This document shows, piece after piece, positions 7,611 to 16,222 of a DNA stretch of 38,685 nucleotides. The DNA is from an uncultured Selenomonadaceae bacterium (lineage in GTDB: Bacteria; Bacillota; Negativicutes; Selenomonadales; Selenomonadaceae): the NCBI GenBank assembly GCA_905236725.1, contig CAJOCT010000007.1, forward strand, positions 9,079 to 47,763, written 5' to 3'. The translations under genes and the position numbers were made by a program. The notes beneath the pieces were generated by a model. That model did no database searches. It saw nothing but the letters and a program-made list of their open reading frames with translations, and was not told where the DNA came from. The number at the start of each line of letters is the position of its first letter. Position 1 is the first letter of the stretch.

Positions 7611-9539
7611 ATGAGAGTTACTGAACTTCTCAAAAATGCAAGCATTGACCTGGGAGCTCATGTCAAGGATAAACAGGATGCGATTTCTCATCTTGTTGAC
7701 CTAATGGACAAGGGCGGCAACCTCAAGGACAAAGCACAGTACAAAAAAGACGTGCTGGCTCGCGAGGCCTCAGGTACAACGGGACTCGGCGACGGTATTG
7801 CAACGCCGCACGCCAAGTCAGCGGGCGTTAAAGCCCCCGGACTTGCGGCAATGACTATCCCCGACGGAATTGATTTTCAGTCGATGGACGGCAATCCCGC
7901 AAGACTTTTCTTCGCAATCGCGGCACCCGACGGCGGCAATGACGAACATTTGATGATTCTGTCAAAACTCGCCACAATGATTATGGATCCCGATTTCAAA
8001 GAAGCACTTATTAAAGCTAAATCCAAAGAAGAATTTTTAAAGCTCATCGACGACAAAGAGGACGGAAAATTTCAGGCTCCCGCGGATTCTGCAAGTTCCG
8101 CACCCGTCTCGACTTCAGATCACATTCAAATTCTCGCCGTCACGGCTTGCCCGACAGGTATCGCTCATACGTTTATGGCGGCGGAAAGTCTCGAACAGCA
8201 CGCCAAAAAGCGCGGTATCTCGATTAAAGTTGAAACTAACGGCTCGGGCGGCGCGAAAAATGTTTTGACTGCCGACGAAATTGCGAAGGCTGACGGAATT
8301 ATCGTTGCGGCCGATAAAAATGTTGCAATGGCGCGTTTCGACGGCAAGCACGTTGTTATAACGAAAGTTGCCGACGGTATCAACAAAGCCGACGAACTTA
8401 TTGACCGTGCATTGAGCGGTTCTGCACCGATTTATCACGCGAAGGCTGGTGAAGGTGCAGGCGATGATGCGGGCGGCGGCGGCGAAAATGAAAGTATCGG
8501 TCGTCAAGTTTACAAGCATTTGATGAACGGCGTTTCTCATATGCTCCCGTTCGTTATCGGCGGCGGTATTTTGATCGCAATTTCATTCTTGATTGACGGC
8601 GCGTCCGTTGACTTAAACAGTTTGCCCGCAGACGAGCGCGGAAAATTCGGTAATATAACCCCCGTCGCTCACGTTTTCAACCAAATCGGCGGCGCATCAT
8701 TCGGCTTTATGTTGCCTGTCCTCGCGGGATTTATCGCAATGTCTATCGCTGACCGTCCCGGACTTGCGGCAGGTTTTGTAGGCGGCGCGTTGAGTGCCTC
8801 GAACGGCTCGGGATTTTTAGGCGCACTTTTGGCAGGTTTCGTTGCAGGTTTCGCCGTCAACTGGCTGAAAAAAGCTCTTAGTTTCCTCCCGCCCTCTCTC
8901 GAAGGCACAAAACCGATTTTGTTCTACCCGCTCTTGGGCGTTCTCATTATCGGTCTTATTTGTAACTTTGTTATCGGTCCCCCCGTTTCTGCGATTAACT
9001 CTTGGCTGACTGATACTTTGGCGAATATGGATCCCTCCGCAAAAGTCTTCATGGGCGCAGTTGTCGCAGGTATGATGGCGGTAGATATGGGCGGACCTTT
9101 GAACAAGGCGGCTTATGTCACGGGCGTCGGACTTTTGGCGGACGGCAACTATTTTGTTATGGCGGCGGTTATGGCGGGCGGTATGGTTCCCCCGATTGCA
9201 ATCGCGCTTTCGTCGATGTTCTTCAAGAGCAAATTCACTAAAAACGAACAGAAAACCGCTCCGACGAATATTATCATGGGTCTTTCGTTCATCACTGAAG
9301 GCGCAATTCCCTTCGCGGCGGGCGATCCGATTCACGTTATCCCATCCTGCGTTGTCGGTTCGGCGATTGCAGGCGCGATGACAATGGCGTTTGACTGCAC
9401 TTTGATGGCTCCTCACGGCGGAATTTTCGTTGTCCCGACAATCGGCAACCCGCTGATGTATCTCGTCGCGATTATCGTCGGTTCGATTGTGGGCGCGGCA
9501 ATTCTTGGCACAATCAGAAAACCTCGTCCGCAGGATTGA
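7611..9539 (+). CDS. fruA: Fructose-specific PTS transporter EIIABC
   Basis: Imports fructose and phosphorylates it to fructose 1-phosphate, using phosphate from PtsI and HPr (encoded at 26518-28637). Domain order is EIIA (His67 in GIATPHAK, second conserved His113), EIIB (Cys180 in CPTGIAHTFMAAE), then a Gly/Asp-rich linker and an EIIC membrane domain of about 335 residues starting near GVSHMLPFVIGGGILIA. I chose the ATG with AGGGAG 8 nt upstream instead of the in-frame GTG 9 nt earlier, giving 642 residues. It follows the EIIAB gene by 95 bp and ends at a clear terminator. Confidence 0.95.
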   Translation: MRVTELLKNASIDLGAHVKDKQDAISHLVDLMDKGGNLKDKAQYKKDVLAREASGTTGLGDGIATPHAKSAGVKAPGLAAMTIPDGIDFQSMDGNPARLFFAIAAPDGGNDEHLMILSKLATMIMDPDFKEALIKAKSKEEFLKLIDDKEDGKFQAPADSASSAPVSTSDHIQILAVTACPTGIAHTFMAAESLEQHAKKRGISIKVETNGSGGAKNVLTADEIAKADGIIVAADKNVAMARFDGKHVVITKVADGINKADELIDRALSGSAPIYHAKAGEGAGDDAGGGGENESIGRQVYKHLMNGVSHMLPFVIGGGILIAISFLIDGASVDLNSLPADERGKFGNITPVAHVFNQIGGASFGFMLPVLAGFIAMSIADRPGLAAGFVGGALSASNGSGFLGALLAGFVAGFAVNWLKKALSFLPPSLEGTKPILFYPLLGVLIIGLICNFVIGPPVSAINSWLTDTLANMDPSAKVFMGAVVAGMMAVDMGGPLNKAAYVTGVGLLADGNYFVMAAVMAGGMVPPIAIALSSMFFKSKFTKNEQKTAPTNIIMGLSFITEGAIPFAAGDPIHVIPSCVVGSAIAGAMTMAFDCTLMAPHGGIFVVPTIGNPLMYLVAIIVGSIVGAAILGTIRKPRPQD

Positions 9540-9576
9540 TTCAGATTTAAAAATCCCAACTAAATAAAAAAAAATT

Positions 9577-9607
9577 TTCCCCGAAAAAATCTCGGGGAAT
9601 TTTTTTT
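9577..9607 (+). terminator. Terminator of the fructose operon
   Basis: TTCCCCGA (9577-9584) pairs with TCGGGGAA (9592-9599) around a 7-nt loop, followed by eight T residues. It lies 38 nt past the fruA stop codon. Confidence 0.88.
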
Positions 9608-9668
9608 GAATAAAATTATTTTCAGTTACAGTTATAAATTTTTAATTGAAAATTTGCAGACAAAACCC

Positions 9669-9768
9669 GGCACACAGGGATGTGTGCCACTGCCCGCCTA
9701 GTGAGCGTGACGCGAACGAAGCGGGCGTTTTTCTTTGCTTCGTTTCTTTTTCTAAAAAAGAAATGAAG
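9669..9768 (+). repeat. Three-hairpin intergenic element, copy 2
   Basis: Hairpin 1: GGCACACA (9669-9676), loop GGGA, TGTGTGCC. Hairpin 2: GCCCGC (9692-9697) with GCGGGC (9721-9726) around the same 23-nt loop as copy 1. Hairpin 3: a 14-bp stem with one G-T pair (9738-9751 with 9755-9768). Compared with copy 1, pair 4 of hairpin 1 changes from G-C to A-T and pair 2 of hairpin 2 from T-A to C-G, so both partners changed together. This copy fills most of the 299-bp gap between the convergent fruA and tolC genes; apart from the fruA terminator I see nothing else there. Confidence 0.85.
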
Positions 9769-9838
9769 ATAAAAAATCCTTAAAATTGCGAAAATACCTT
9801 CAAACGAAAAAATTTTTTAACCAAAATTTCGTCTCAAT

Positions 9839-11092
9839 TTATTGAACAACCGACAAAGTATCGCCGATTGCGTGAGCCAAACTCAATCGATAACGCATTA
9901 TGTCATGATACGCGCTGACATGATTTTTTTTCGCTTCCGTCAAAGCAACTTCCGCGTCCAAAACGTCAAGTAAAATTCCTTCGCCCGCGCGATATTTTTC
10001 AGTCGCGATAAATCTTTCTTCTTCCGCAAGGTCGACAGCGCGTTGAGTCGTGCGGATTCTCATCAGCGCAATTTTTAAATTTTTATAAGCGGTTATAACT
10101 TCCTCGTGAACGGAATTTGTATCATTTTGCAAAGAAAGTCGCAGGCGTTCAACTTCAATTTCTGCGGCTTTAATTTGCGCTTTGGTGATTCCGCTGTCAA
10201 AAATATTCCAAGTCGCGCTGATTCCGGCGGAGGCTTCGGGCGTTAAATGCCAGTTGTCGCCGTCGTCTGCATTCAACCCCGCGCCGATTGATGCGGAAAG
10301 CGTCGGACGTTTGCCGGAGCGTGCAATTTCAATATCAAGTTCGCCCTGATCAATTTTAATCGCGGCGGCTTTTAAATCGTCTCGATTTTCTTCCGCAAGT
10401 GACAAATAATTTTCAATGTCGCCCAAGTCCAAAAAAGTTTGAAACTCTTCGACCGTCAAATTTGAAATTGTTCCAAGTGACATCAAAGTTGCCAAGTTCG
10501 TCAAATTTACTTCGTAAGCCGCGCGGGATTTTGCGGTATTCTGTGAGGCGTTGGCGGTTTCGACCTGTGCGCGGAGCAAATCAATTTTCGCAGTTGCTCC
10601 CGCGTCGTAGCTTGCCGAAATATTTTTTTCGTGCTCGGCCAAATTTTCTTCGGTCTCCAAATAAACTTTCGATTCCGCCAAAGTTTCCAGCGCGTCAACG
10701 TAAGCCGTCGCCACGTTGTACATTAAATCTTGCCGCGCCTGAGAAAAATTTAATTTCGCCGCGTCAATTTCAAGTTCGGCGGATTTTATTTCAGATTCAA
10801 GACGATTGCCGGAATAAATCGGAATTGATCCGCTGATTCGCGCGGAAATTCCCTTTGAACTGCTCGCGCCTTCAGTCTTCGATAAATTTGCGCCGCCCGA
10901 TGCATCCGCCGAAAAATTTTTGTTGCCCTTGGCGATTTTTAAAGATTCTTCAGCAACTTCGATACTTTTTTCAGTTCTTTGCAGGCTCGGGTTTTTTTCC
11001 AACGCCGTCTGAATTGCTTCGCGCAGGCTCATTGCTTGCGCCGCCGTCGGCAACAGAAGAATTATCAGCACCGCCGTTAAAAATTTTTTCAT
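9839..11092 (-). CDS. tolC: TolC-family outer-membrane efflux channel
   Basis: A 417-residue exported protein. A signal peptide ending in TAAQA is followed by two copies of the outer-membrane efflux repeat, with the typical opening MSLREAIQTALEKNPSL and long Ala/Glu/Lys-rich helices (for example ALETLAESKVYLETEENLAEHEK). It should form the outer-membrane and periplasmic tunnel of a type I or tripartite exporter. Its presence implies an outer membrane. The ATG has GAGGAG upstream. Its first 122 nt overlap the 3' end of the upstream tatA gene in another frame. No adaptor or RND pump is adjacent; the nearest transporter part is the divergent ABC ATPase. Confidence 0.92.
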   Translation of the reverse strand: MKKFLTAVLIILLLPTAAQAMSLREAIQTALEKNPSLQRTEKSIEVAEESLKIAKGNKNFSADASGGANLSKTEGASSSKGISARISGSIPIYSGNRLESEIKSAELEIDAAKLNFSQARQDLMYNVATAYVDALETLAESKVYLETEENLAEHEKNISASYDAGATAKIDLLRAQVETANASQNTAKSRAAYEVNLTNLATLMSLGTISNLTVEEFQTFLDLGDIENYLSLAEENRDDLKAAAIKIDQGELDIEIARSGKRPTLSASIGAGLNADDGDNWHLTPEASAGISATWNIFDSGITKAQIKAAEIEVERLRLSLQNDTNSVHEEVITAYKNLKIALMRIRTTQRAVDLAEEERFIATEKYRAGEGILLDVLDAEVALTEAKKNHVSAYHDIMRYRLSLAHAIGDTLSVVQ

Positions 11093-11378
11093 GCAAATTC
11101 TCCTCGGAAATAGGATTTTTTTTTGCCAAATTTATGACATCGTCAACCGTCGTCGCAGATTTTTTTTCAAGAGAAATTTTTTCAGTCGAAGGCGGCGGAG
11201 ATTTTTTCACAGGCTCGGCAGATTCTTCCAAAGTTGCGGTAAATGCCGCCTGTGCCTTGCGAAATTCCTTCAAAACTTTTCCAAGTGACCGCCCCAATTC
11301 GGGGAGCTTGCTCGGTCCGAAAAGTATTAGCCCCGCAATTAAAATTAAAACAAATTCGCCCGCACCTATTCCAAACAT
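10971..11378 (-). CDS. tatA: Sec-independent protein translocase subunit TatA
   Basis: Single-span membrane protein of the twin-arginine export system. The N terminus MFGIGAGEFVLILIAG followed by LILFGPSKLPELGRSLGK is the classic TatA/TatB membrane helix, hinge and amphipathic helix. The 135-residue length is long for TatA; the tail after about residue 60 is low-complexity, rich in Glu, Lys, Pro and Ser, and its last 40 residues overlap the start of tolC. GGAGG precedes the ATG. No tatC is in the window. TatA is preferred to TatB on the N-terminal sequence, but the two are hard to separate. Confidence 0.9.
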   Translation of the reverse strand: MFGIGAGEFVLILIAGLILFGPSKLPELGRSLGKVLKEFRKAQAAFTATLEESAEPVKKSPPPSTEKISLEKKSATTVDDVINLAKKNPISEENLHEKIFNGGADNSSVADGGASNEPARSNSDGVGKKPEPAKN

Positions 11379-11408
11379 TTCGCGCCTCCATAAAAAATAT
11401 TACGCCGA

Positions 11409-11417
11409 ATTATATCA
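11409..11417 (-). promoter_or_regulatory. Extended -10 promoter of tatA-tolC
   Basis: On the minus strand, TGATATAAT is a perfect TGN-extended -10. No good -35 box is present. The predicted leader is about 24 nt. It stands back to back with an extended -10 for the divergent ABC gene 15 bp away. Confidence 0.5.
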
Positions 11418-11432
11418 CGCGAATTTATTTTG

Positions 11433-11441
11433 TGCTATAAT
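11433..11441 (+). promoter_or_regulatory. Extended -10 promoter of the LolD-like gene
   Basis: TGCTATAAT is a perfect TGN-extended -10. The expected start near 11448 leaves only about 10 nt before the GTG start, so the leader would be very short and the GGGGTGA ribosome site would lie at the RNA 5' end. Confidence 0.4.
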
Positions 11442-11457
11442 TTTTCGGGGTGATTTT

Positions 11458-12168
11458 GTGGCGAATGTTGTGACAATAACCGGCGTGAAAAAACTTTATA
11501 AAATGGGCAGTGAAATCGTCGCCGCTCTCAACGGCGTTGATTTAAAAATTGATTCGGGAGAATTTGTCGCGCTGATGGGACCGAGCGGTTCGGGAAAATC
11601 TACGCTGATGAATATTTTGGGTTGCTTGGACAGACCGACCGAAGGCAGTTATAAACTTTTGGGCAAGGAGGTCAGTCATCTTTCCGATGACGAACTTGCC
11701 GCAATCCGAAATAAAACGATAGGTTTTATTTTTCAGAACTTCAATTTATTGCCGAAACTTACAAGCCTGGAAAATGTTGCTCTGCCTTCCGTTTACGCGG
11801 GATTGAAAACCGCTGAAAGATTATCTTTGGCAAGGGACGCATTAAAAAAAGTTTCACTCGAAGACAGGGCGGAACATTTGCCGAGCGAACTTTCCGGCGG
11901 ACAGCGTCAAAGAGTTGCGATAGCGCGGGCGATTGCGATGAAACCGGCGATAATTATGGCGGACGAGCCGACGGGAAATTTGGACACGAAATCAACAGGC
12001 GAAATCATGGAAATTTTCCGCGACTTGCACAAAGACGGCTCAACGATAATTTTGGTGACGCACGAGCCGGATATAGCGCAGGCGGCGGACAGACAAATTT
12101 TAGTTCGCGACGGAAAAATTGAAAAAGATATTTTGAAAAATTCTGCGGAAAAAATAGACGTTATTTGA
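11458..12168 (+). CDS. LolD/MacB-type ABC transporter ATP-binding protein
   Basis: A 236-residue ATPase. Walker A GPSGSGKST (41-49), Q-loop in FIFQNFNLLPKL, signature LSGGQ (145-149) and Walker B with MADEPTGNLD (168-175) are all intact. GNLDTKSTGEI and the overall pattern place it with the LolD, MacB and FtsE group. The start GTG is preceded by GGGGTGA; an open frame extends upstream, but that part crosses the divergent tatA gene and has no site. No permease gene is adjacent; the next gene is larC, 18 bp downstream, so the partner must be elsewhere. A role in lipoprotein or efflux transport is inferred. Confidence 0.88.
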   Translation: MANVVTITGVKKLYKMGSEIVAALNGVDLKIDSGEFVALMGPSGSGKSTLMNILGCLDRPTEGSYKLLGKEVSHLSDDELAAIRNKTIGFIFQNFNLLPKLTSLENVALPSVYAGLKTAERLSLARDALKKVSLEDRAEHLPSELSGGQRQRVAIARAIAMKPAIIMADEPTGNLDTKSTGEIMEIFRDLHKDGSTIILVTHEPDIAQAADRQILVRDGKIEKDILKNSAEKIDVI

Positions 12169-12186
12169 ACGGGAGGAATTTTTAAA

Positions 12187-13434
12187 TTGAAAGCGATTTA
12201 TCTTGATTGTGCCAGCGGAATCAGCGGCAATATGTTTTTGGGCGCGTGTCTTCAACTCGGAGTGCCGAAAAATTTTCTTATCAATGAACTTGAAAAATTA
12301 AATTTGAACGGAGAATTTTTTCTTGAAATTTCCGATGTGAGCAAAAACGGAATCGGCGCGGCTTATGTTGACGTGAAAATTTTGCACGACTTTGAGCCGG
12401 AAAAAATTCAATCCGACCGCCCGAATATCCGCAGACTTCACCGCCATGAACACAATCAAACTCATCATCACAGAACTTTTGCCGATATAAAAAAAATTAT
12501 CGATTCGTCAAGTTTGAGCGAAAACATCAAAAAAAAATCTTTGGCAATTTTTTCGCAGATTGCGGCGGCAGAAGGAAAAGTTCACAATAAACCTGCGGAC
12601 GAAGTGAATTTTCATGAAGTCGGCGCGATTGATTCGATTGTCGATATTGTCGGCTGCGCGATTTGTCTGGATTACCTCGAAATCGAAAAAATTTTTGTCG
12701 GCAAAATAAATGTCGGGAGCGGCTTTGTTCAATGCGCCCACGGACTTATGCCCGTGCCTGCCCCCGCGACTGCCGAACTTTTGAATGGATTTAGAACTTT
12801 TTCATTCGGCGCGGAAAAAGAGCTGACGACTCCCACCGGCGCGGCGATTGTAAAAACTCTTGCCGAATTTCGCGCGGACTTGCCGGAAGATTTCACTTCA
12901 GAAAAAATCGGTTACGGCGCGGGAACTTTAAATTTAAAAATTCCGAACGTCCTGCGAATTTATCTTGGCGAGTTCAGTGGGCAAACTTCAAAAAAATTGG
13001 TCAAGCTCGAAACGAATATTGACGATATGAACCCGCAAATTTTCGGCTGGCTTTACGAAAAACTTTTTGCGGCGGGCGCGTTGGACGTGTGGACGACAAA
13101 CATTTTGATGAAAAAAAATCGTCCCGCGCAAATGCTTTCAGTTCTTGTTGACGACGAACATCAAGCCGACTGCATAAAAATTATTTTTGAGGAGACCACG
13201 ACTATCGGCATCAGAATTACCGAAATTTCGCGCAGAGTTGAGGCGGTGCGGAAGATGGCGAAAGTTTTGACGACTTGGGGAGAAGTTTTTTGCAAAGTCA
13301 GCGCGTTTGACGGAAAAATCGTTTCGATAACTCCCGAGTACGAAGACTGCAAAAAGCTTGCGGAAAAAAATAATGTGCCTTTCAAAGCAGTTTGGCAAGA
13401 GGCTTTGACCAAACAGGAGGCGCGATTGGGATAA
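12187..13434 (+). CDS. larC: Nickel-pincer cofactor biosynthesis protein LarC
   Basis: CTP-dependent nickel insertase that completes the nickel-pincer nucleotide of lactate racemase and related enzymes. The N terminus MKAIYLDCASGISGNMFLGA is the family hallmark. A His-rich stretch (residues 78-89, HRHEHNQTHHHR) fits metal handling, and the C-terminal half contains TNIDDMNPQIFGWLYEKL. At 415 residues it is one continuous frame, whereas the Lactobacillus plantarum protein needs a ribosomal frameshift to join LarC1 and LarC2. Start TTG with GGGAGG 10 nt upstream. larA, larB and larE are not in this window, so the client enzyme is unknown. Confidence 0.92.
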   Translation: MKAIYLDCASGISGNMFLGACLQLGVPKNFLINELEKLNLNGEFFLEISDVSKNGIGAAYVDVKILHDFEPEKIQSDRPNIRRLHRHEHNQTHHHRTFADIKKIIDSSSLSENIKKKSLAIFSQIAAAEGKVHNKPADEVNFHEVGAIDSIVDIVGCAICLDYLEIEKIFVGKINVGSGFVQCAHGLMPVPAPATAELLNGFRTFSFGAEKELTTPTGAAIVKTLAEFRADLPEDFTSEKIGYGAGTLNLKIPNVLRIYLGEFSGQTSKKLVKLETNIDDMNPQIFGWLYEKLFAAGALDVWTTNILMKKNRPAQMLSVLVDDEHQADCIKIIFEETTTIGIRITEISRRVEAVRKMAKVLTTWGEVFCKVSAFDGKIVSITPEYEDCKKLAEKNNVPFKAVWQEALTKQEARLG

Positions 13435-13459
13435 ATTTTTTACTTTGCCGAAAAAAATT

Positions 13460-13492
13460 AAGCGGCGAGAATTTTTTTCTCGTCGCTTTTTT
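13460..13492. terminator. Bidirectional terminator between larC and pth
   Basis: AAGCGGCGAGAA (13460-13471) pairs with TTCTCGTCGCTT (13477-13488) with one G-T pair and a 5-nt loop, then a T run. It separates two convergent genes. Confidence 0.85.
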
Positions 13493-13503
13493 GATGTATT
13501 TTT

Positions 13504-14097
13504 TTAAATCTCTTCGTCGGAAATTTTTTTCTTTTTCGGGTTAAATTTATTCATCGCCATATCGATTCCGTCGCGAAAAATGCAAATTACGGCGGGAATT
13601 AAATTTTCAATCGCTTCAGAAATTTTTTCGGCGTCTTCAGGATTGAACGGACTCAAAACATGATTGTTGACCGTCCAATTTTGCGGAGGTCGTCCGATGC
13701 CGATTCTCACGCGCGGAAAATTTTTTTCTCCGCCGAGATGTTGAATAATCGATTCAATTCCGTGATGACCGCCGCCGCTGCCTTTCGGGCGAAGGCGAAT
13801 TTTTCCGACAGGCAAATCCATATCGTCGTGAGCAACAATTAAATCTTCCGCAGAAATTTTATAAAAATTCGTCAAAGGTCCGACAGCCTCGCCGCTCAAG
13901 TTCATGAAAGTTTGCGGCTTGACGATTAAAATTTTTTCGCCGTCAAAAAAACTTTCCGCAACAAGCGCATTAAATTTTTCCCGCCAACTTTCCGCGCCGA
14001 TTTTTTCCGCAAGTTTATCGGCAAGCATAAATCCGACGTTGTGTTTTGTTTTCGCATATTCCGCGCCGGGATTTCCCAGCCCGACAAAAATTTTCAT
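13504..14097 (-). CDS. pth: Peptidyl-tRNA hydrolase
   Basis: Releases tRNA from peptidyl-tRNA that drops off the ribosome. MKIFVGLGNPG opens the protein, His19 in TKHNVGF is the catalytic histidine, and VAHDDMDLPVG and KGSGGGHHGI are conserved. At 197 residues it has normal length with a short Lys-rich end. GAGGTAGAGGA lies just before the ATG. It is the last gene of the long minus-strand series, 9 bp after uppP, and ends at the shared terminator. Confidence 0.96.
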   Translation of the reverse strand: MKIFVGLGNPGAEYAKTKHNVGFMLADKLAEKIGAESWREKFNALVAESFFDGEKILIVKPQTFMNLSGEAVGPLTNFYKISAEDLIVAHDDMDLPVGKIRLRPKGSGGGHHGIESIIQHLGGEKNFPRVRIGIGRPPQNWTVNNHVLSPFNPEDAEKISEAIENLIPAVICIFRDGIDMAMNKFNPKKKKISDEEI

Positions 14098-14106
14098 TCC
14101 TCTACC

Positions 14107-14946
14107 TCAAACAGGATCGCCGACCATAAACAGCCAGCCCAAAACGATTATCCCCAAAACAATTCTGTACCAACCGAACGCCGTGAAATCGTTTTTCTTG
14201 ATGTATCTCAACAAAAAAGTTATCGACAAAATCGAAACGATAAACGCCGTGACCATTCCGATAAATAAAATTACGAGTTCAGAGCCCGTGAAATAAAAAC
14301 CGAATTTCATCAGCTTCAACAGACTTGCGCCGAACATAACGGGGATTGCCAGAAAAAATGTAAATTCCGCCGCAACGACTCGACTTGTCCCGAAAAGTAT
14401 TCCGCCGATAATCGTCGAACCGCTCCGAGAAGTTCCCGGCACCAACGATAAGACTTGAAAAAGTCCGATAATCAGCGCGGTTTTATAGTCCAGTTGCTCC
14501 AAACTTCTTATGCGAGGATTTCTGTAGCGGTTGAAATTTTCCACGACGATGAAAATTATTCCGTAAAAAATCAACGCGCCCGCAACGACTTCCGCCGTCA
14601 TGAAATTTTCTTCCATAAAATCGTTGAAAGCCAGACCGATGACCGCCGCAGGTATGCACGCCAAAATTACTTTGTACCAGAGTTGAAAAGTTTCCTTCCT
14701 CTCGAAGCGCGATTTGTACGGGGAAAATGGGTTGAGCCGATTGAAATTCATTGCGACAACTGCCAAAATTGCGCCGAGTTGAATCACCACCAAGAACATA
14801 TCCATAAAATTTTTGCTGACGTTTAATTTTATGAACTCGTCAACCAAAATCATATGACCCGTTGAAGAAATCGGCAGCCATTCCGTCAAGCCTTCGACAA
14901 CGCCCAAAATTATCGTCTTTAAAATTTCCGCAAAATTTAATTCCAA
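14107..14946 (-). CDS. uppP: Undecaprenyl-diphosphatase UppP/BacA
   Basis: Integral membrane phosphatase that recycles undecaprenyl diphosphate for peptidoglycan and other envelope polymers. Both catalytic motifs are visible: [14 protein letters not shown] (18-31) and PGTSRSGST (170-178). At 279 residues it is full length with several hydrophobic helices. The start is a TTG with GAGGTG upstream; no ATG fits. It lies 10 bp after the M50 protease gene and 9 bp before pth, so the three genes are almost certainly co-transcribed. Confidence 0.96.
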   Translation of the reverse strand: MELNFAEILKTIILGVVEGLTEWLPISSTGHMILVDEFIKLNVSKNFMDMFLVVIQLGAILAVVAMNFNRLNPFSPYKSRFERKETFQLWYKVILACIPAAVIGLAFNDFMEENFMTAEVVAGALIFYGIIFIVVENFNRYRNPRIRSLEQLDYKTALIIGLFQVLSLVPGTSRSGSTIIGGILFGTSRVVAAEFTFFLAIPVMFGASLLKLMKFGFYFTGSELVILFIGMVTAFIVSILSITFLLRYIKKNDFTAFGWYRIVLGIIVLGWLFMVGDPV

Positions 14947-14956
14947 GTCTTACACC

Positions 14957-15592
14957 TCACAGAAAAATATTAACTATCGCTTGGAAAATTCCCAGAATAA
15001 ATCTTTGCATCGGCACGAAAACATAACTCAAAATCGGAGTCATCAAAATTATTATCAAAAAAATCATGCTGTAACGCTCAAGCCCTTCGAGTTGACGAGC
15101 CATTTCGTACGGCAAAATATTTCTCAGGACGTGGAAACCGTCCAGCGGCGGGAACGGAATCATATTAAAAATCGCGAAATTTATGTTGATAACCATAATC
15201 AGCGATAAAACCAAATGCATTCCGCGCGACATTTCAAAATCCATTTTCACGAGCAAGACCATAAAAATTACCGTCAAAAATGCCGTGATTAAATTCGCCG
15301 CAGGTCCCGCCAGTGAAACAAGTAAATCATCGCGGCGCGGATTGCGGAAGTTGTACGGATTTATTTGCACGGGTTTTGCCCAGCCGAAATGCGCGATTAA
15401 AAGCATCAGCAAGCCGATCGGGTCGATATGTGCGGCGGGATTTAAAGTTAGACGTCCCGCAAGTTTCGGCGTGAAGTCTCCCAGTGCGTAAGCAACTCGC
15501 GCGTGTGCAAATTCGTGAACAACCATCGCAATTATTATTCCCGGCAGACCGGTTATCATATTCATTATAAATCCGCCAAAGTCGTCGAACAT
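14957..15592 (-). CDS. M50-family site-2 protease (membrane metalloprotease)
   Basis: A 211-residue polytopic membrane protein of the short M50 class common in Firmicutes. The zinc motif HEFAH is at 26-30, and the third ligand lies in PFPPLDGFHV near residue 155. There is no PDZ domain. Substrates are unknown, and the class is poorly characterised. The ATG has AAGGAG upstream within the sequence CGACTGAAAGGAGCTTTT, which recurs almost unchanged before flgL. A 7-bp-phased repeat separates this gene from the nudix gene upstream. Confidence 0.9.
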   Translation of the reverse strand: MFDDFGGFIMNMITGLPGIIIAMVVHEFAHARVAYALGDFTPKLAGRLTLNPAAHIDPIGLLMLLIAHFGWAKPVQINPYNFRNPRRDDLLVSLAGPAANLITAFLTVIFMVLLVKMDFEMSRGMHLVLSLIMVININFAIFNMIPFPPLDGFHVLRNILPYEMARQLEGLERYSMIFLIIILMTPILSYVFVPMQRFILGIFQAIVNIFL

Positions 15593-15618
15593 AGAAAAAG
15601 CTCCTTTCAGTCGCTTTT

Positions 15619-15650
15619 TAGTGGATAGTGATTAGTGGACAGTGGTTAGT
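15619..15650. repeat. Heptamer-phased intergenic repeat (locus 1)
   Basis: Units on the plus strand are TAGTGGA, TAGTGAT, TAGTGGA, CAGTGGT, then TAGT, each 7 bp. The last units overlap the stop codon of the nudix gene. Similar phased repeats occur at 21942, 29975, 36391 and 38167. Confidence 0.75.
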
Positions 15651-16221
15651 TTTTGTGAAAGAGTTGTTGAGCCAACATTAAAATTGAAATGATTGATTTT
15701 GCGTCGATAATTTTTCCCGTCTCGACCAAATGCAGTGCGGCAGTCAAAGGAATTTTCACCGTGTTAATAAATTCGTCTTCGTCGGGATGTTTTTTACCCG
15801 ATCTCAAATCTTTTGCCGCGAAGAGATGAATCATTTCATTTGTAAAGCCGACAGTTGTCGCAATCGTCGTGAGTTTCCAAAAATTTTTTTCGTCAGTTTC
15901 GTAACCGGTCTCTTCGGAAAGTTCGCGCTTTGCACATTCCAGAGGGTTTTCGCCTTCTTTATCAAATTTTCCGGCGGGAACTTCCAAAGTCACTTGACCG
16001 ACGGGATAGCGAAACTGCTTGACCAAAATAATTTGATTGTCGGGCAAAAGCGGAATTACCGAAGCCGCGCCCGGGTGTTTAATCCATTCGCGCGTCGAAG
16101 TGTGACCGTTCGGCAATTCGACTTCATCTTTCAAAACGTGCAAAAGTACGCCGTCAAAAACTTTTTCACTCGAAATTTTTTTCTCAATTAAATTTTTGTC
16201 CTCGTTGTCAATCATCGCCAT
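15646..16221 (-). CDS. Nudix hydrolase, ADP-ribose pyrophosphatase type
   Basis: Cleaves ADP-ribose or a related nucleoside diphosphate derivative. The Nudix box runs from AGKFDKEGEN to AKRELSEETGYE (about 83-107), with one residue more than the standard spacing between the first Gly and Glu. The N-terminal segment with ASVIPLLPDNQIILVKQFRY and VTLEVPAG is typical of the ADP-ribose group. I chose the ATG at 16221, giving 191 residues, because GGAGGAGG lies at ideal distance inside the end of csaB and leaves a 1-nt gap to its stop codon; longer frames lack a site. Confidence 0.9.
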   Translation of the reverse strand: MAMIDNEDKNLIEKKISSEKVFDGVLLHVLKDEVELPNGHTSTREWIKHPGAASVIPLLPDNQIILVKQFRYPVGQVTLEVPAGKFDKEGENPLECAKRELSEETGYETDEKNFWKLTTIATTVGFTNEMIHLFAAKDLRSGKKHPDEDEFINTVKIPLTAALHLVETGKIIDAKSIISILMLAQQLFHKN

Positions 16222-16222
16222 T

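Noticed and set aside
8817..9416. Open frame of 199 codons opposite fruA
   Set aside because: Antisense to the EIIC domain, Arg/His/Asn-rich, without a start signal or recognisable family.
10855..11457. N-terminal extension of the LolD-like frame
   Set aside because: Antisense to tatA and tolC, composition unlike a protein, and a GTG with GGGGTGA lies at the true start.
12187..13434. Programmed frameshift in larC
   Set aside because: The frame is continuous from the TTG start to the stop, so no frameshift is needed here.
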